Shown: positions 33,936 through 42,653, numbered from the stretch's first letter. The stretch: 42,763 bases of DNA from Deltaproteobacteria bacterium (GCA_024639645.1 JAHEIB010000004.1:1-42763); one strand, 5' to 3'. The notes: generated by a model from the sequence alone, not told the origin. Translations and numbers: made by a program.

Positions 33936-34190
33936 TTAATGGCAGCAGGGGGGTTTTCCACCTGTTGCCTTGTTAAGTCTATCCAAATATCTTGCCCATA
34001 ATCCTTTCTTTTTAGGCATTTTTGTTTGTAAGTACTTGTCCGGGTTTGAAATGAATGCATCCCGACAAGCATCGGCACAAAAATGGTATATGTCAGAATG
34101 AAAAGTAAATGACCGCACGTCACCGGGCTTTGCTATTTTCATTCGACAAACCGGATCCACATAAATATGGTTATTCTTTTGGATTGCCAT
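33936..34190 (-). CDS. YHS domain metal-binding protein
   Basis: An 84-residue protein with a YHS domain: DPVCRMKIAKPGD, then FTFHSDIYHFCADACRDAFISNPDKYL, whose Cys residues are likely metal ligands. The tail GGKPPCCH adds another possible copper or zinc site. GGAGG precedes the ATG. YHS domains occur in heavy-metal ATPases and copper proteins, which fits this metal-stress block. It is the second gene of the unit driven by the sigma-54 promoter at 34643. Confidence 0.88.
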   Translation of the reverse strand: MAIQKNNHIYVDPVCRMKIAKPGDVRSFTFHSDIYHFCADACRDAFISNPDKYLQTKMPKKKGLWARYLDRLNKATGGKPPCCH

Positions 34191-34223
34191 GTCGCACCTC
34201 CAGGCATTATGTAAAAAATATAT

Positions 34224-34577
34224 TTAACCGGATAGATCACGCTGTTTTTCTTCAAATTCAATCTTTTCTATCTCGCCACGGGCATAACGCTTTTTAAGGA
34301 TTTCCAAAGGGCTTAACGCATCCTCTCGGTTTTGTTTAACCCCTCGCACCCCGTTGACCACTCCAGAAAACAGCAGAACAATCGCCGCTATAAGAATAAT
34401 CCAGAATATGATCATCACGATTCCCATACCGCCTAGCATCATACCATGGCGCCCCATTGCCCAGCGACCGTGCCCGGGCCAGACACCAAAACTGTGATTG
34501 TAAAGAAACCATACACCGACAGCGATAAGTACTGCAGACACGCCAATACTGATAAGTGTTGAAGTCGTTCGATTCAT
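34224..34577 (-). CDS. SHOCT-domain membrane protein
   Basis: A 117-residue protein with two membrane helices (STLISIGVSAVLIAVGVWFLY and GIVMIIFWIILIAAIVLLFSGVV), a His/Met-bearing segment between them (PGHGRWAMGRHGMMLGG), and a C-terminal SHOCT motif (LSPLEILKKRYARGEIEKIEFEEKQRDL). GGGAG precedes the start. Small SHOCT proteins like this are common in copper and other metal-resistance clusters. It leads the operon SHOCT-YHS-small ORF-oxidase remnant. Confidence 0.87.
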   Translation of the reverse strand: MNRTTSTLISIGVSAVLIAVGVWFLYNHSFGVWPGHGRWAMGRHGMMLGGMGIVMIIFWIILIAAIVLLFSGVVNGVRGVKQNREDALSPLEILKKRYARGEIEKIEFEEKQRDLSG

Positions 34578-34642
34578 GTTAAGGCTCCCGAGTCCGCTGT
34601 TAAATAGTGTCGCTCATAATTTTCGTAGATAACTGACTTAAC

Positions 34643-34658
34643 TGCGAAGTCTGTGCCA
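34643..34658 (-). promoter_or_regulatory. sigma-54 promoter of SHOCT-YHS operon
   Basis: Minus-strand TGGCACAGACTTCGCA has the full -24 element TGGCAC and a GC at the exact -12 position (TCGCA in place of TTGCA). The predicted leader of about 55 bases equals that at the ZraP-like promoter. AACCCATT and its inverse AATGGGTT lie upstream about 65 bp apart as possible activator sites. Confidence 0.7.
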
Positions 34659-34792
34659 AAGGGATCTATCGTAAATAGAAGACAGTTCTAACCCATTGAA
34701 TCAATAGCAATTTAATTTTTTTTATTGGTGTGAAAGATAGATGACTCAAGTGTACAAGGGAATGGGTTGCGTGTAAAAAAGACCCAGCGATA

Positions 34793-36175
34793 TCAAATCA
34801 TCCCATAATTTTTCAATTTATTGTGCAGGGTCTTACGGGTGACCCCTAAACGGCGAGCAGTTTCTGCTTTATTGCCGTCACTGGCTTTTAAGGTGGCCAG
34901 CACAGCCTCTTTTTCGATTTCCTCCAAGGAACGTGTGCCATCCGTTATGGGCGCTGCAATGATTGTCGATGCTACAAGGTCAGGATATTTTTCGGTAATA
35001 TTCAACGGCAACTGTTTCTCTGTAATATGCTCACCGGAAAGCAGAATCACAGCCCGCTCGATGGCGTTTTCCAGTTCTCTGACGTTTCCGGGCCAGTCAT
35101 AATTGAGCAGCATATTCATGGCCAAGGGGACAAAACCCTTGACCTCCTTGCGGTTCTTAACAGCATATTTTTCAAGGAAATGCTGTGCCAATAAGGGGAT
35201 ATCCTCCTGCCTGTCTCTCAGAGGCGGCACATTCAAAGGCATGACGTTTAAACGATAAAAAAGATCGTCCCGGAAATGCCCTTGGGCAACATCGAGTTCC
35301 AGATCACGGTTGGTGGCGGCAACAACCCTCACATCCACCTTTATCGTCTCCTCACCGCCGACCCGTTGGATCTCTCTTTCCTGAAGCGCCCGCAAAAGTT
35401 TGGCCTGCATCGTGGAAGGCATCTCACCGATTTCATCCAGAAAGATAGTGCCTTGATCGGCCTGGGCAAATCGGCCTTCGCGGCGTCTATCCGCACCCGT
35501 GAAAGAACCTTTTTCATGCCCGAAAAGCTCTGATTCCAGCAGTGTTTCCGCAATGGCTGCACAGTTGACCACCACCAGTGATTTTTCTCTGCGTGGGCTG
35601 TTAAAGTGCAACGAACGGGCAATCAATTCCTTACCGGTACCGCTTTCGCCGGTGATCAACACGGTCGCCTCGGAGGGTGCCACCATGGACACCATCTCCA
35701 ATAGTTTCTTCATGGGCTGACTCCTGCCGATGATATTATCAAGGACATAATCGCCCTGCAGATGTTCCTTTAATACCCTGTTCTCCTCTTTGAGTCCGGC
35801 ATGCTCGCTGGCTCTTTCGATGCTAAGTTTCAGAACCTCAAAATCCAGCGGTTTAATCAGATAATCGTAGGCTCCGGACTTCAATGCCTCCACAGCTGTA
35901 TCCACGGATGAAAAGGCCGTCATGATAATAACGGGAATCATGGGGTTGTAGGCTTTGATTTGCTTAAGCGCTTCGATGCCGCTCATGGCGGTCATACGAA
36001 CATCCATTAAAATGAGATCGATGGGCTCAGATTTCACCACATCCACAGCGACATTTCCATCGTCAGCGGTTTTAACCCTATAGCCCCAGCTTCGAATAAT
36101 GGTATTGACGGATACCAGATGGCCGGGATCATCATCCACGATTAAAATTCTAGTTGTTTTAGGCGATATCATCAT
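34793..36175 (-). CDS. sigma-54-dependent response regulator (ZraR/AtoC-like)
   Basis: A 460-residue NtrC-type activator. REC domain (residues about 8-120): ILIVDDDPGH with phosphoacceptor D58 in LILMDVRM and K in LIKPLD. AAA+ domain (about 145-375): Walker A GESGTGKE, sigma-54 contact loop GSFTGA (usual GAFTGA, Ala to Ser), Walker B GTIFLDEIGEM, and the R-fingers in FRDDLFYRLNVMPL. A Fis-type helix-turn-helix ends the protein (GNKAETARRLGVTRKTLHNKLKNYGM). It overlaps the kinase stop by 4 bp. It is the natural activator of the two sigma-54 promoters nearby. Confidence 0.95.
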   Translation of the reverse strand: MMISPKTTRILIVDDDPGHLVSVNTIIRSWGYRVKTADDGNVAVDVVKSEPIDLILMDVRMTAMSGIEALKQIKAYNPMIPVIIMTAFSSVDTAVEALKSGAYDYLIKPLDFEVLKLSIERASEHAGLKEENRVLKEHLQGDYVLDNIIGRSQPMKKLLEMVSMVAPSEATVLITGESGTGKELIARSLHFNSPRREKSLVVVNCAAIAETLLESELFGHEKGSFTGADRRREGRFAQADQGTIFLDEIGEMPSTMQAKLLRALQEREIQRVGGEETIKVDVRVVAATNRDLELDVAQGHFRDDLFYRLNVMPLNVPPLRDRQEDIPLLAQHFLEKYAVKNRKEVKGFVPLAMNMLLNYDWPGNVRELENAIERAVILLSGEHITEKQLPLNITEKYPDLVASTIIAAPITDGTRSLEEIEKEAVLATLKASDGNKAETARRLGVTRKTLHNKLKNYGMI

Positions 36176-37965
36176 GACCTCTTGATTGTTTCACTGCTTT
36201 GACAGGGAATCCTAATAGTAAAAGAAGTTCCTTCACCGATAGCGCTATCGACTGCTATCTGTCCCTGATGAGCTTCTATAATTTTATGTACGATCGCTAA
36301 ACCCAGCCCGGTTCCCTGTTTTTTTGTTGTAAAGTAAGGATCAAAGATATTGCTAATCTGATCCGGAGAAATCCCCGGACCGCTATCTTTCACAACAACC
36401 TGCAAATAGTCGACACCGTCTGCGGTACATTGCACGGTCAGGGTGCCGCCGTTCTCCATCGCTTGTATGGCATTGATATAGAGGTTGAGCAGGCATTGGG
36501 CCAGCCGATCTGAATCTACCCATACGGGGCAGATGTCCATATCCACCAGCAGGGCGGTTTCGATGTTCTTATTTGATGCATCTTGCTGGATCAGTTTTAT
36601 GGAACGAGATAGCAGCGATCCCATATCTTGAGGCTGTCTGTTCAAATCCGAGGGTCTCGCAAAATCTAGCAATTCGGTAATCACCCTGTTCAGGCGATCC
36701 ACTTCCTGTACCATGACCCCGGCTGCTTCCTGGGCTTCGCTGCCGTCAGCAAACTGGCCGGTAAAAAATGTGGCCAAGGCTTTTATGGAACTCAATGGGT
36801 TTCTGACTTCGTGTGCCACGCCGGCAGCCAAACCACCCATGGCAGCCAGTTTTTCCTGTCGGTGAATTTGATCCTGCAATCGGCGAATTTCACTTAAATC
36901 CCTTATTATGAGAACCTGACCAACGAAGTCTCCCGAGTCATTCGTGATACGGGTGGCACTGACACTCACAGGTACACGCTTGGTTCCCGAGAAATTGCAT
37001 TCCATTTCCTGCTCGGAAATAGTTTCCCCGTGATCCAGCTTTTTTTGCAGACCACACAATCCAACCGGCAGGATTGTTTCCGGTTTTTTATTCAAGGCAA
37101 CTGTTTTTTTCAGACCGGTGATTTTTTCAGCTGCGGCATTGAAAAAAGTGATACGTTCCGACTGATCAGTGGCAATCAAACCCACAGGCAGATGACCGAC
37201 AACCTCGTCGGCAAAAGCACTGGTGTCCTGCAATGACTTTTTGGCACCCCGATAGCTGTACATCCAGAACAAGGAAACAAATCCGCCGAACCCCAAAACA
37301 AGCATGATAACAGACAATAACACCGTGGTCCGAATATCGCTTTGAATCGCCTCTTCATATGGGGTGACATCCAGCCCAATAATAATCAGCAGTTTTTGAC
37401 GCTTTTCCAGTGAAAACCAATCCTTGTTTGAATTGGATCGCATACCGTGCCGCTGCATCATTGACTGCATACGGCCAAAGGTTTTTTTTCCGCTGAACGT
37501 CAGCGGTCGAAAATGCCTATGAACTTCAAATATTCGTTGCTCATCAATCAGGGTTACCAATTCCCAATTTTCAAGTTCGTCCGGTCCAAGATGTGTTATC
37601 TGACGGTCCTGATCAAAGGGTTTATTAATCTTTATCGGGTTACTGTGAGCAACTGCCTTGCCATTCTCATCAATAACCGCCATATACAAAACATCCGGCA
37701 GACGAGCGGTTTCCTCCAGGAGTTGCTGGATCTGTTGGCCGCCCCACATCATTCCCATCATACCCGTCCGGGCACCTGCTTCCACGGCTCGAATGAGAGC
37801 CGCGCCCTTGGCACTCATAAGCTCAGACATATAGCGCCTCTCCCGGTTGGTGTTTTGAAATGCCAGCACCATAACGACAATCAATAAAATGACGGTCAAT
37901 CCCAGAATGATCCAAGGCGATGTTTGCATTCCTGCGCGTAGGCTGCCTTTGGATGGCTTCACCAT
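36172..37965 (-). CDS. ZraS-like membrane sensor histidine kinase
   Basis: About 597 residues. ATG 37965 with AAAGGA six bases upstream is preferred to the track start. Order: helix 1 (WIILGLTVILLIVVMVLAF), a periplasmic sensor of about 200 residues with Met/His-rich segments (GMMGMMWGGQQ and MQSMMQRHGMRSN), helix 2 (TVLLSVIMLVLGFGGFVSLFW), a PAS domain, a HisKA box (GVAHEVRNPLSSIK) and an HATPase domain (N-box NLYINAIQAME, G-boxes DSGPGIS and GTGLGLAIV). The Met-rich sensor suggests copper or another soft metal as ligand (inference). Its gene overlaps the regulator gene. Confidence 0.93.
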   Translation of the reverse strand: MVKPSKGSLRAGMQTSPWIILGLTVILLIVVMVLAFQNTNRERRYMSELMSAKGAALIRAVEAGARTGMMGMMWGGQQIQQLLEETARLPDVLYMAVIDENGKAVAHSNPIKINKPFDQDRQITHLGPDELENWELVTLIDEQRIFEVHRHFRPLTFSGKKTFGRMQSMMQRHGMRSNSNKDWFSLEKRQKLLIIIGLDVTPYEEAIQSDIRTTVLLSVIMLVLGFGGFVSLFWMYSYRGAKKSLQDTSAFADEVVGHLPVGLIATDQSERITFFNAAAEKITGLKKTVALNKKPETILPVGLCGLQKKLDHGETISEQEMECNFSGTKRVPVSVSATRITNDSGDFVGQVLIIRDLSEIRRLQDQIHRQEKLAAMGGLAAGVAHEVRNPLSSIKALATFFTGQFADGSEAQEAAGVMVQEVDRLNRVITELLDFARPSDLNRQPQDMGSLLSRSIKLIQQDASNKNIETALLVDMDICPVWVDSDRLAQCLLNLYINAIQAMENGGTLTVQCTADGVDYLQVVVKDSGPGISPDQISNIFDPYFTTKKQGTGLGLAIVHKIIEAHQGQIAVDSAIGEGTSFTIRIPCQSSETIKRS

Positions 37966-38163
37966 GCTGTTTCCTTTCGCTTGAGTGGAATCCATTACGC
38001 AAGCTAAGACTTCCGTGTAAATTGTAAACACTTTTTCCTGAAATATAAAAATGCCGTGTAATATTTATACTAAATCAAACTGTCGAACCACATCCTGAAA
38101 CACGACATGGTCGTTCAGATACTGAAAATCAGATTGCCGGAACGAATAAGCGATTGGCATTTA

Positions 38164-38188
38164 TTGATATAATGTCAATCGATATCAA
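38164..38188 (+). promoter_or_regulatory. extended -10 promoter inside an inverted repeat, for the selenoprotein gene
   Basis: TGATATAAT is a perfect extended -10 element (TATAAT at 38168-38173). It lies within TTGATAT (38164-38170) and its inverse ATATCAA (38182-38188), spaced 11 bases. A protein bound to the repeat would cover the -10 and start site, as repressors do. No good -35 is seen. The leader to ATG 38348 would be about 165 nt. Confidence 0.55.
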
Positions 38189-38347
38189 GCCTATAGCAGC
38201 ACGTAAAATCGATCTGAGTTCTATCGAAAGTCAAAGATGCGAAGAATGCGCCAGGAAAGTATGGTGCTACTCAATTTGACCGTAATGAAATGGATGATTA
38301 ATTTTAGTCCCGTTGAGTGCTTTATGAATATCAGTAAAGGATGCTGC

Positions 38348-39121
38348 ATGTATAATTTGAATCGACTGAAAAACAAAGTTTTTGCCAGATTAGCAGGTTC
38401 GTTCCCGGCATTTGCTGAACGCCTTACAGCATCCTACACACCCCGGAAATCAGAGAACATTCCATGGACCCCTATTAAAAAACCATTGGCCGAGTCAAAA
38501 ATAGCACTGGTCACAACAGCCGGTATCCATCATCTTGACCAAAAGCCATTTAACATGGGTGACCCCACAGGAGATCCCACATATCGAACGATTGATGCAG
38601 AAACCATCGAAAAAACATATGTGATCACACACGACTACTATGGTCACCGGAATGCAGATAAAGATCTGAATATCATCTTTCCGATTTCAAGACTCAAAGA
38701 AATGGATACCAAGGGGATTGTGGGCAGTGTCTCCGGACATCATGTCAGTTTTATGGGTCATATCAAAGATACCCATATGGATAGTCTACTAAAAAGATAC
38801 GCACCGGAAGCCGCTACCTTTTTTGTCCAGAATCATGTTGATGCCGTTCTCCTGACACCGGGCTGAGGTCTGTGCAACCAATCCGTTGGATTGATTCAAA
38901 GGGAAATTGAAAGACAGGGCATTCCAACCATAGGGATATCCATCGTCAGATCCTATAACGAAAGGGTTCGACCCCCTAGATCCATATATCTGCGGCAGCC
39001 CTTTGGCCATCCATTGGGCAAACCTTTCAACGTTGATAAACAAACCACCATACTCGGAAATGCGCTTAACGCTCTTTACTCAATTTCAAAACCAGGAGAG
39101 ATAGTCGATATAGAACCTTAA
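38348..39121 (+). CDS. selenoprotein of glycine/sarcosine/betaine/D-proline reductase B family (Sec at UGA 38864)
   Basis: A 257-residue protein read through an in-frame TGA as selenocysteine (Sec173). The ORF track shows it as two pieces, 38237-38866 and 38891-39121, in one frame. ATG 38348 follows AAAGGA at seven bases and opens with MYNLNRLKNKVFARLAGSFPAF. Family pattern: SKIALVTTAGIHHLDQKPFNMGDPTGDPTYR, ITHDYYGHRNADKDLNIIFPI, GSVSGHHVSFMGHI, then VDAVLLTPG-U-GLCNQSVGLIQREIERQGIPTIGISIVR. Sec and Cys make a U-x-x-C redox pair. The C-terminal part (RQPFGHPLGKPFN) keeps family character, which shows that the region after UGA is translated. Classic relatives (GrdB, PrdB) reductively cleave C-N bonds, but here no grdA/prdA partner lies nearby. 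It faces an arsenic operon. The substrate is unknown. Confidence 0.9.
38864..38901 (+). promoter_or_regulatory. UGA recoding site with candidate bacterial SECIS
   Basis: After UGA (38864-38866), CAATCC (38879-38884) pairs with GGATTG (38888-38893) around the loop GUU; A76-A77 can extend the stem with U95-U96 past one mismatch. The loop starts with G, 18 bases after the UGA, which fits the bacterial SECIS model (G among the first two loop bases, loop 16-37 nt from UGA). The element lies in coding sequence, as bacterial SECIS elements do. Confidence 0.75.
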
Positions 39122-39167
39122 GGGGCACCAGTGAAGCACATCTTCAGGAACAAACCAAGCCACGATG

Positions 39168-40352
39168 TTAAGCCACATGGAACCAATGTCGGGTTTTCAG
39201 ACAGATCCTGACCAGCATCAGCATCACGGGAACTTCGATCAGAACACCCACTACCGTGGCAAGGGCCGCGCCCGACGACAAGCCAAAAAGCATGGTTGAT
39301 GTTGCAATGGCCACTTCAAAGTGATTGGAGGCGCCGATCATGGCCACCGGTGCTGCGTTTTCATAGGAAAGTTTTAGTTTTTTTGCCAGCCAATAGCCGA
39401 GGATAAAGATAAGCAGGGTCTGTATAAACAAGGGGATGGCAATCCACAAAATGGTCAATGGATTGGCCACGATCACCTCGCCCTTGAAAGAAAACAGCAA
39501 CACAAGCGTGAGCAGCAGGGCAATGATCGTAATGGGTGTCAGCACTTGCAAAAATGTCTGTTTGAACCATTCTTCACCCTTTAAGACGATAATCCATTTT
39601 CGGGACAGGTAACCGGCTATCAGTGGCAAGGCCACGTATATACCAATGGAAAGCAGCAGTGCCTGCCAGGGCACCGGCAGTCTTCCCACACCCAGAAGAA
39701 AACCGCCCAGTACGCCATAGAGCACCAGCATGGCAAGGGAGTTGATGGCCACCATCACCAGGGTGAGCCCGTCATTGCCCCGGGACAGATACCCCCAGAC
39801 CAGGACCATGGCGGTGCACGGTGCAATTCCCAGCAGAATGCAACCCGCCAGATAACTTCGCCACAAGGGCACCTGGAGCATTTTTACGCCATCGACCAGC
39901 ACTACCGTACCGGCGCCATGTGTTGCCCCTATCGACAAATCCAGACCAAAGGGCATTTTGACGATATCCACCGCATCCGGTCCGATGAAGCTGTAAAACA
40001 GCGTGCCAAGGAAAAACGAGGCAATGGCATACATGGTAAAGGGCTTGATGAGCCAGTTGATGACCAGCGTCAGAAACACCGGTTTTCCACTTTTGCCCGC
40101 CTGGATCACTTCACCAAAGTCGATCTTTACCATGATGGGATACATCATGAAGAACAGACAGATGGCAATGGGGATCGACACCACGGGGGCACCATTGACA
40201 TGGATGGCCAGACTGTCCAGATAACGGGCCAGGCCAGGAGCGATTTTTCCCAGTAAAATACCGGCGATAATGCACAGGATCACCCATACTGATAAATAGC
40301 GTTCAAACAGACTGGTCATTTTACGACTGTGGTTCTGTTCGCCATGATTCAT
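39168..40352 (-). CDS. acr3: arsenite transporter, ACR3 family
   Basis: A 394-residue, ten-helix carrier that exports As(III) from the cytoplasm. ACR3 pattern: [33 protein letters not shown], the essential cysteine in [32 protein letters not shown] and [46 protein letters not shown] 40352 follows AGGAG at ten bases; ATG 40319 is an alternative. It is the last gene of the minus-strand arsenic operon and converges on the selenoprotein gene with only 46 bp between them. Confidence 0.95.
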   Translation of the reverse strand: MNHGEQNHSRKMTSLFERYLSVWVILCIIAGILLGKIAPGLARYLDSLAIHVNGAPVVSIPIAICLFFMMYPIMVKIDFGEVIQAGKSGKPVFLTLVINWLIKPFTMYAIASFFLGTLFYSFIGPDAVDIVKMPFGLDLSIGATHGAGTVVLVDGVKMLQVPLWRSYLAGCILLGIAPCTAMVLVWGYLSRGNDGLTLVMVAINSLAMLVLYGVLGGFLLGVGRLPVPWQALLLSIGIYVALPLIAGYLSRKWIIVLKGEEWFKQTFLQVLTPITIIALLLTLVLLFSFKGEVIVANPLTILWIAIPLFIQTLLIFILGYWLAKKLKLSYENAAPVAMIGASNHFEVAIATSTMLFGLSSGAALATVVGVLIEVPVMLMLVRICLKTRHWFHVA

Positions 40353-40443
40353 TTTATATCTACTCCTGTTTTGGTTTTTTTAAATAAATCATATGTTTGT
40401 CGAGTTTATCTCAAATACAAGGCAAATAATATCGCTGATGATG

Positions 40444-40677
40444 TTATGCAGCGATCCATGATTTTATTTCTTCGGGTTTGGGAACCTTACCCACGCTTTT
40501 CACCTCACCGTCCACAACCACGGCAGGTGTACCGAACACGCCGTAACCAGCGATTTCCATAATATCCGTGACCTTTTCCACAGATGCGTCTGCATCCATT
40601 TCCTGGACCACTTCCTTGACGATTTTCTCTGTCTGGCGACACTTGGGGCACCCCGGCCCCAATACCTTGATATCCAT
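40444..40677 (-). CDS. thioredoxin-like small redox protein (CPKC)
   Basis: A 77-residue thioredoxin-fold protein of the 'redox-active disulfide protein 2' type: MDIKVLGPGCPKCRQTEKIVKEVVQE with a CPKC active site, and GVFGTPAVVVDGEVKSVGKVP with the cis-proline. AAGGAG precedes the start. This family is frequent beside ArsR and permease genes, where it probably supplies electrons or shuttles a metalloid (inference). Confidence 0.92.
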   Translation of the reverse strand: MDIKVLGPGCPKCRQTEKIVKEVVQEMDADASVEKVTDIMEIAGYGVFGTPAVVVDGEVKSVGKVPKPEEIKSWIAA

Positions 40678-40806
40678 TATGTTCTCCTTCTCTAATGAAA
40701 GCCCTTCCTTAAAACGATTACCCTAAATAAATCTATACTTTATCAAAACAAGGTTCGGGTTTCAGAAAACACGAAATGTGTGTTATTAACCTGAAAATTT
40801 AGCGGC

Positions 40807-40893
40807 CTGATGGGTTCTGGAGCAAGGCATTTCAGCCTGAAGCCCTAGAAAACTACTGCGAAGGCTGAATAACCCAGCACCGGAGCCCATCAG
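40807..40893 (-). other. 87-nt two-level hairpin between permease and thioredoxin-like genes
   Basis: CTGATGGGTTCTGG (40807-40820) pairs with CCGGAGCCCATCAG (40880-40893) over 14 positions, two of them G-U as written. Inside, TTCAGCC (40831-40837) pairs with GGCTGAA (40863-40869). The 3' arm begins at the permease stop codon. It may end, stabilise or tune the polycistronic transcript, or be a small palindromic insertion. The remaining part of this 212-bp gap holds nothing else I recognise. Confidence 0.55.
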
Positions 40894-42218
40894 ATGGCTA
40901 AATGCCCGAAAATGAGGCCGCTGATGCTCGCCATCACCACCACTAGACTCACGAATACAATTGTCTTTCCAGTCCCGATCACACTGCGAATAACCAGCAT
41001 GTTGGGAAGGCTCAATGCAGGACCGGCCAACAGCAGTGCCAGTGCCGGTCCTTTCCCCATACCGGCACCAATTAAACCCTGCAGGATCGGCACTTCCGTC
41101 AGCGTGGCAAAATACATAAAAGCACCCACCAGAGATGCAAACAGGTTGGACGCAAATGAATTTCCCCCCACCAGGTTGCTGACCCATTGGGAGGGAATCA
41201 AACCCTCGGAACCCGGACGCCCCAGAAGAAAACCGGCTGCCAGCACACCGGCCAGTAAAAGCGGTGCTATCTGTTTTGCAAAATCCCAGGATGATACAAA
41301 CCAGGTTTCGGTTTCTCCACGCGTGGTGGTGAGTAATATGGCAAAAGCAATGATACCTGCAGAAAAGGCAATGAGTGGTTTGTGGGGAGCAGCCAGAGCC
41401 AGGATCAGAACGACCGCAGCCGCAAGAAAAACCTTAACCGTTTTCACCCCCATCCACCGGATCATCATACCACCTAACAAGGCTGCGAAAACACCGCAAA
41501 ACCACCATTTCACGGTGAACACGGCATACCAGAATCCACTTGCATGCACGGGCTTACCCCAGGTGGCAAATATCAAAAGCAGTACCATGACGCCAAAAAA
41601 AAGCGTATTCTGCCAAAGAGGCCGTTCCACTTCCGGCTCAGGTAAATGCATGGCGGACTCTGCTTTTGCATTTTCCTCTTTTCGATAAATCAGATGCATG
41701 AAAAGCCCGATAACAATGCTGAACAGAATGGCACCGATGGCACGCGCCAGACCGATTTCAGGTCCCAAAATTCGCGCAGTTAAAATAATGGCCAGCACAT
41801 TGACAGCCGGACCTGAGTATAAGAATGCAACGGCGGGACCCAGTCCGGCCCCCCGCTGCCATATGCCTGCAAACAGCGGAAGGACCGTACAGGAGCAGAC
41901 CGCCAAAACAGAACCGGATACGCTGGCGACGCCATATGAAAGCATCTTGTGAGCACCGGCACCCAGATACTTCATCACAGCGGCTTGAGATACAAACACG
42001 GCAATGGCTCCGGCAATGAAGAATGCCGGCACCAGGCACAGCAGAACATGCTCCCGTGCATACCATCGGGTTAGAGCCAGTGCCTCATAAATTGAATTCG
42101 AAAACCGTGAACTCTCCAGGGGCAGGAAAAAAAAGACCAGAAAAGCACCCCCGATCAGGGTCAATGGCTTCCAGATGCTTTTCCAGTCCACCATGCTGGG
42201 CTCAATGTAGTTTTCCAT
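40890..42218 (-). CDS. permease of the DUF318/ArsP-SO_0444 type
   Basis: A 442-residue membrane protein of the Predicted permease family PF03773. The first half carries GSVLAVCSCTVLPLFAGIWQRGAGLGPAVAFLYSGPAVNVLAI, with a conserved Cys pair; the second repeats the logic with ATLTEVPILQGLIGAGMGKGPALALLLAGPALSLPNM. The halves are joined by a hydrophilic stretch (KEENAKAESAMHLPEPEVERP). Relatives export organoarsenicals or are thought to move Cu/As/other ions; the type with TEVP often pairs with a thioredoxin-like protein as here. It follows arsR by about 60 bp. Confidence 0.88.
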   Translation of the reverse strand: MENYIEPSMVDWKSIWKPLTLIGGAFLVFFFLPLESSRFSNSIYEALALTRWYAREHVLLCLVPAFFIAGAIAVFVSQAAVMKYLGAGAHKMLSYGVASVSGSVLAVCSCTVLPLFAGIWQRGAGLGPAVAFLYSGPAVNVLAIILTARILGPEIGLARAIGAILFSIVIGLFMHLIYRKEENAKAESAMHLPEPEVERPLWQNTLFFGVMVLLLIFATWGKPVHASGFWYAVFTVKWWFCGVFAALLGGMMIRWMGVKTVKVFLAAAVVLILALAAPHKPLIAFSAGIIAFAILLTTTRGETETWFVSSWDFAKQIAPLLLAGVLAAGFLLGRPGSEGLIPSQWVSNLVGGNSFASNLFASLVGAFMYFATLTEVPILQGLIGAGMGKGPALALLLAGPALSLPNMLVIRSVIGTGKTIVFVSLVVVMASISGLIFGHLAI

Positions 42219-42280
42219 CTAAATCTTTATATCGCGATAAAGCAATACATCCTTTTTCAGATCGAAGCTTCAAGGGCGAA

Positions 42281-42628
42281 TCAACGCCGACCCAATATTT
42301 CACACCGGTCAATATGGGGCAATCTTTCCAGAATATGAGAAATCTCAGGATCTTCATCAAGCCAGTGGCGCAAATTGCCCAGAAGATTGGCAGCAAACGG
42401 ACTTTGAAGACCGTCTGCCAGGTGATAGTTCACCCACAATCCTTCCTTTTTTGACACCACCAGACCCGCATCTTCCAGTATTTTAAGATGTTTGCTGGCT
42501 GTAGATTGCGCAGTTCCCAATGCGGTTTGAATTTCACATACGCACATGACCCGCCGTCCCAATATCTTGATTATTTTAACCCGGGTCGGATCAGATGCTG
42601 CTTTCATGACTTTTAAAAACTCTTTCAT
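42281..42628 (-). CDS. arsR: ArsR/SmtB-family metalloregulator
   Basis: About 115 residues. The track start lies upstream of the promoter; ATG 42628 with GGAAAAAG upstream is preferred, and ATG 42640 is possible. The winged helix reads MKAASDPTRVKIIKILG, then VMCVCEIQTALGTAQSTASKHLKILEDAGLVVSKKEGLWVNYHLA. The CVC at the start of helix 3 (VMCVCEIQ) is the As(III)-binding motif of ArsR. It should repress the operon until arsenite (or antimonite) binds. As first gene of the operon it controls its own promoter. Confidence 0.92.
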   Translation of the reverse strand: MKEFLKVMKAASDPTRVKIIKILGRRVMCVCEIQTALGTAQSTASKHLKILEDAGLVVSKKEGLWVNYHLADGLQSPFAANLLGNLRHWLDEDPEISHILERLPHIDRCEILGRR

Positions 42629-42653
42629 ATCTTTTTCCATATCGTGATTTTGG

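Noticed and set aside
38237-38347. N-terminal 37 residues of the track ORF at 38237
   Set aside because: No good ribosome binding site; ATG 38348 has AAAGGA at ideal distance and matches the family's usual N-terminus.
40786-41187. Minus-strand ORF 40786-41187 and other ORFs over the permease
   Set aside because: They are alternative frames of the permease gene, with no ribosome binding site or family pattern.
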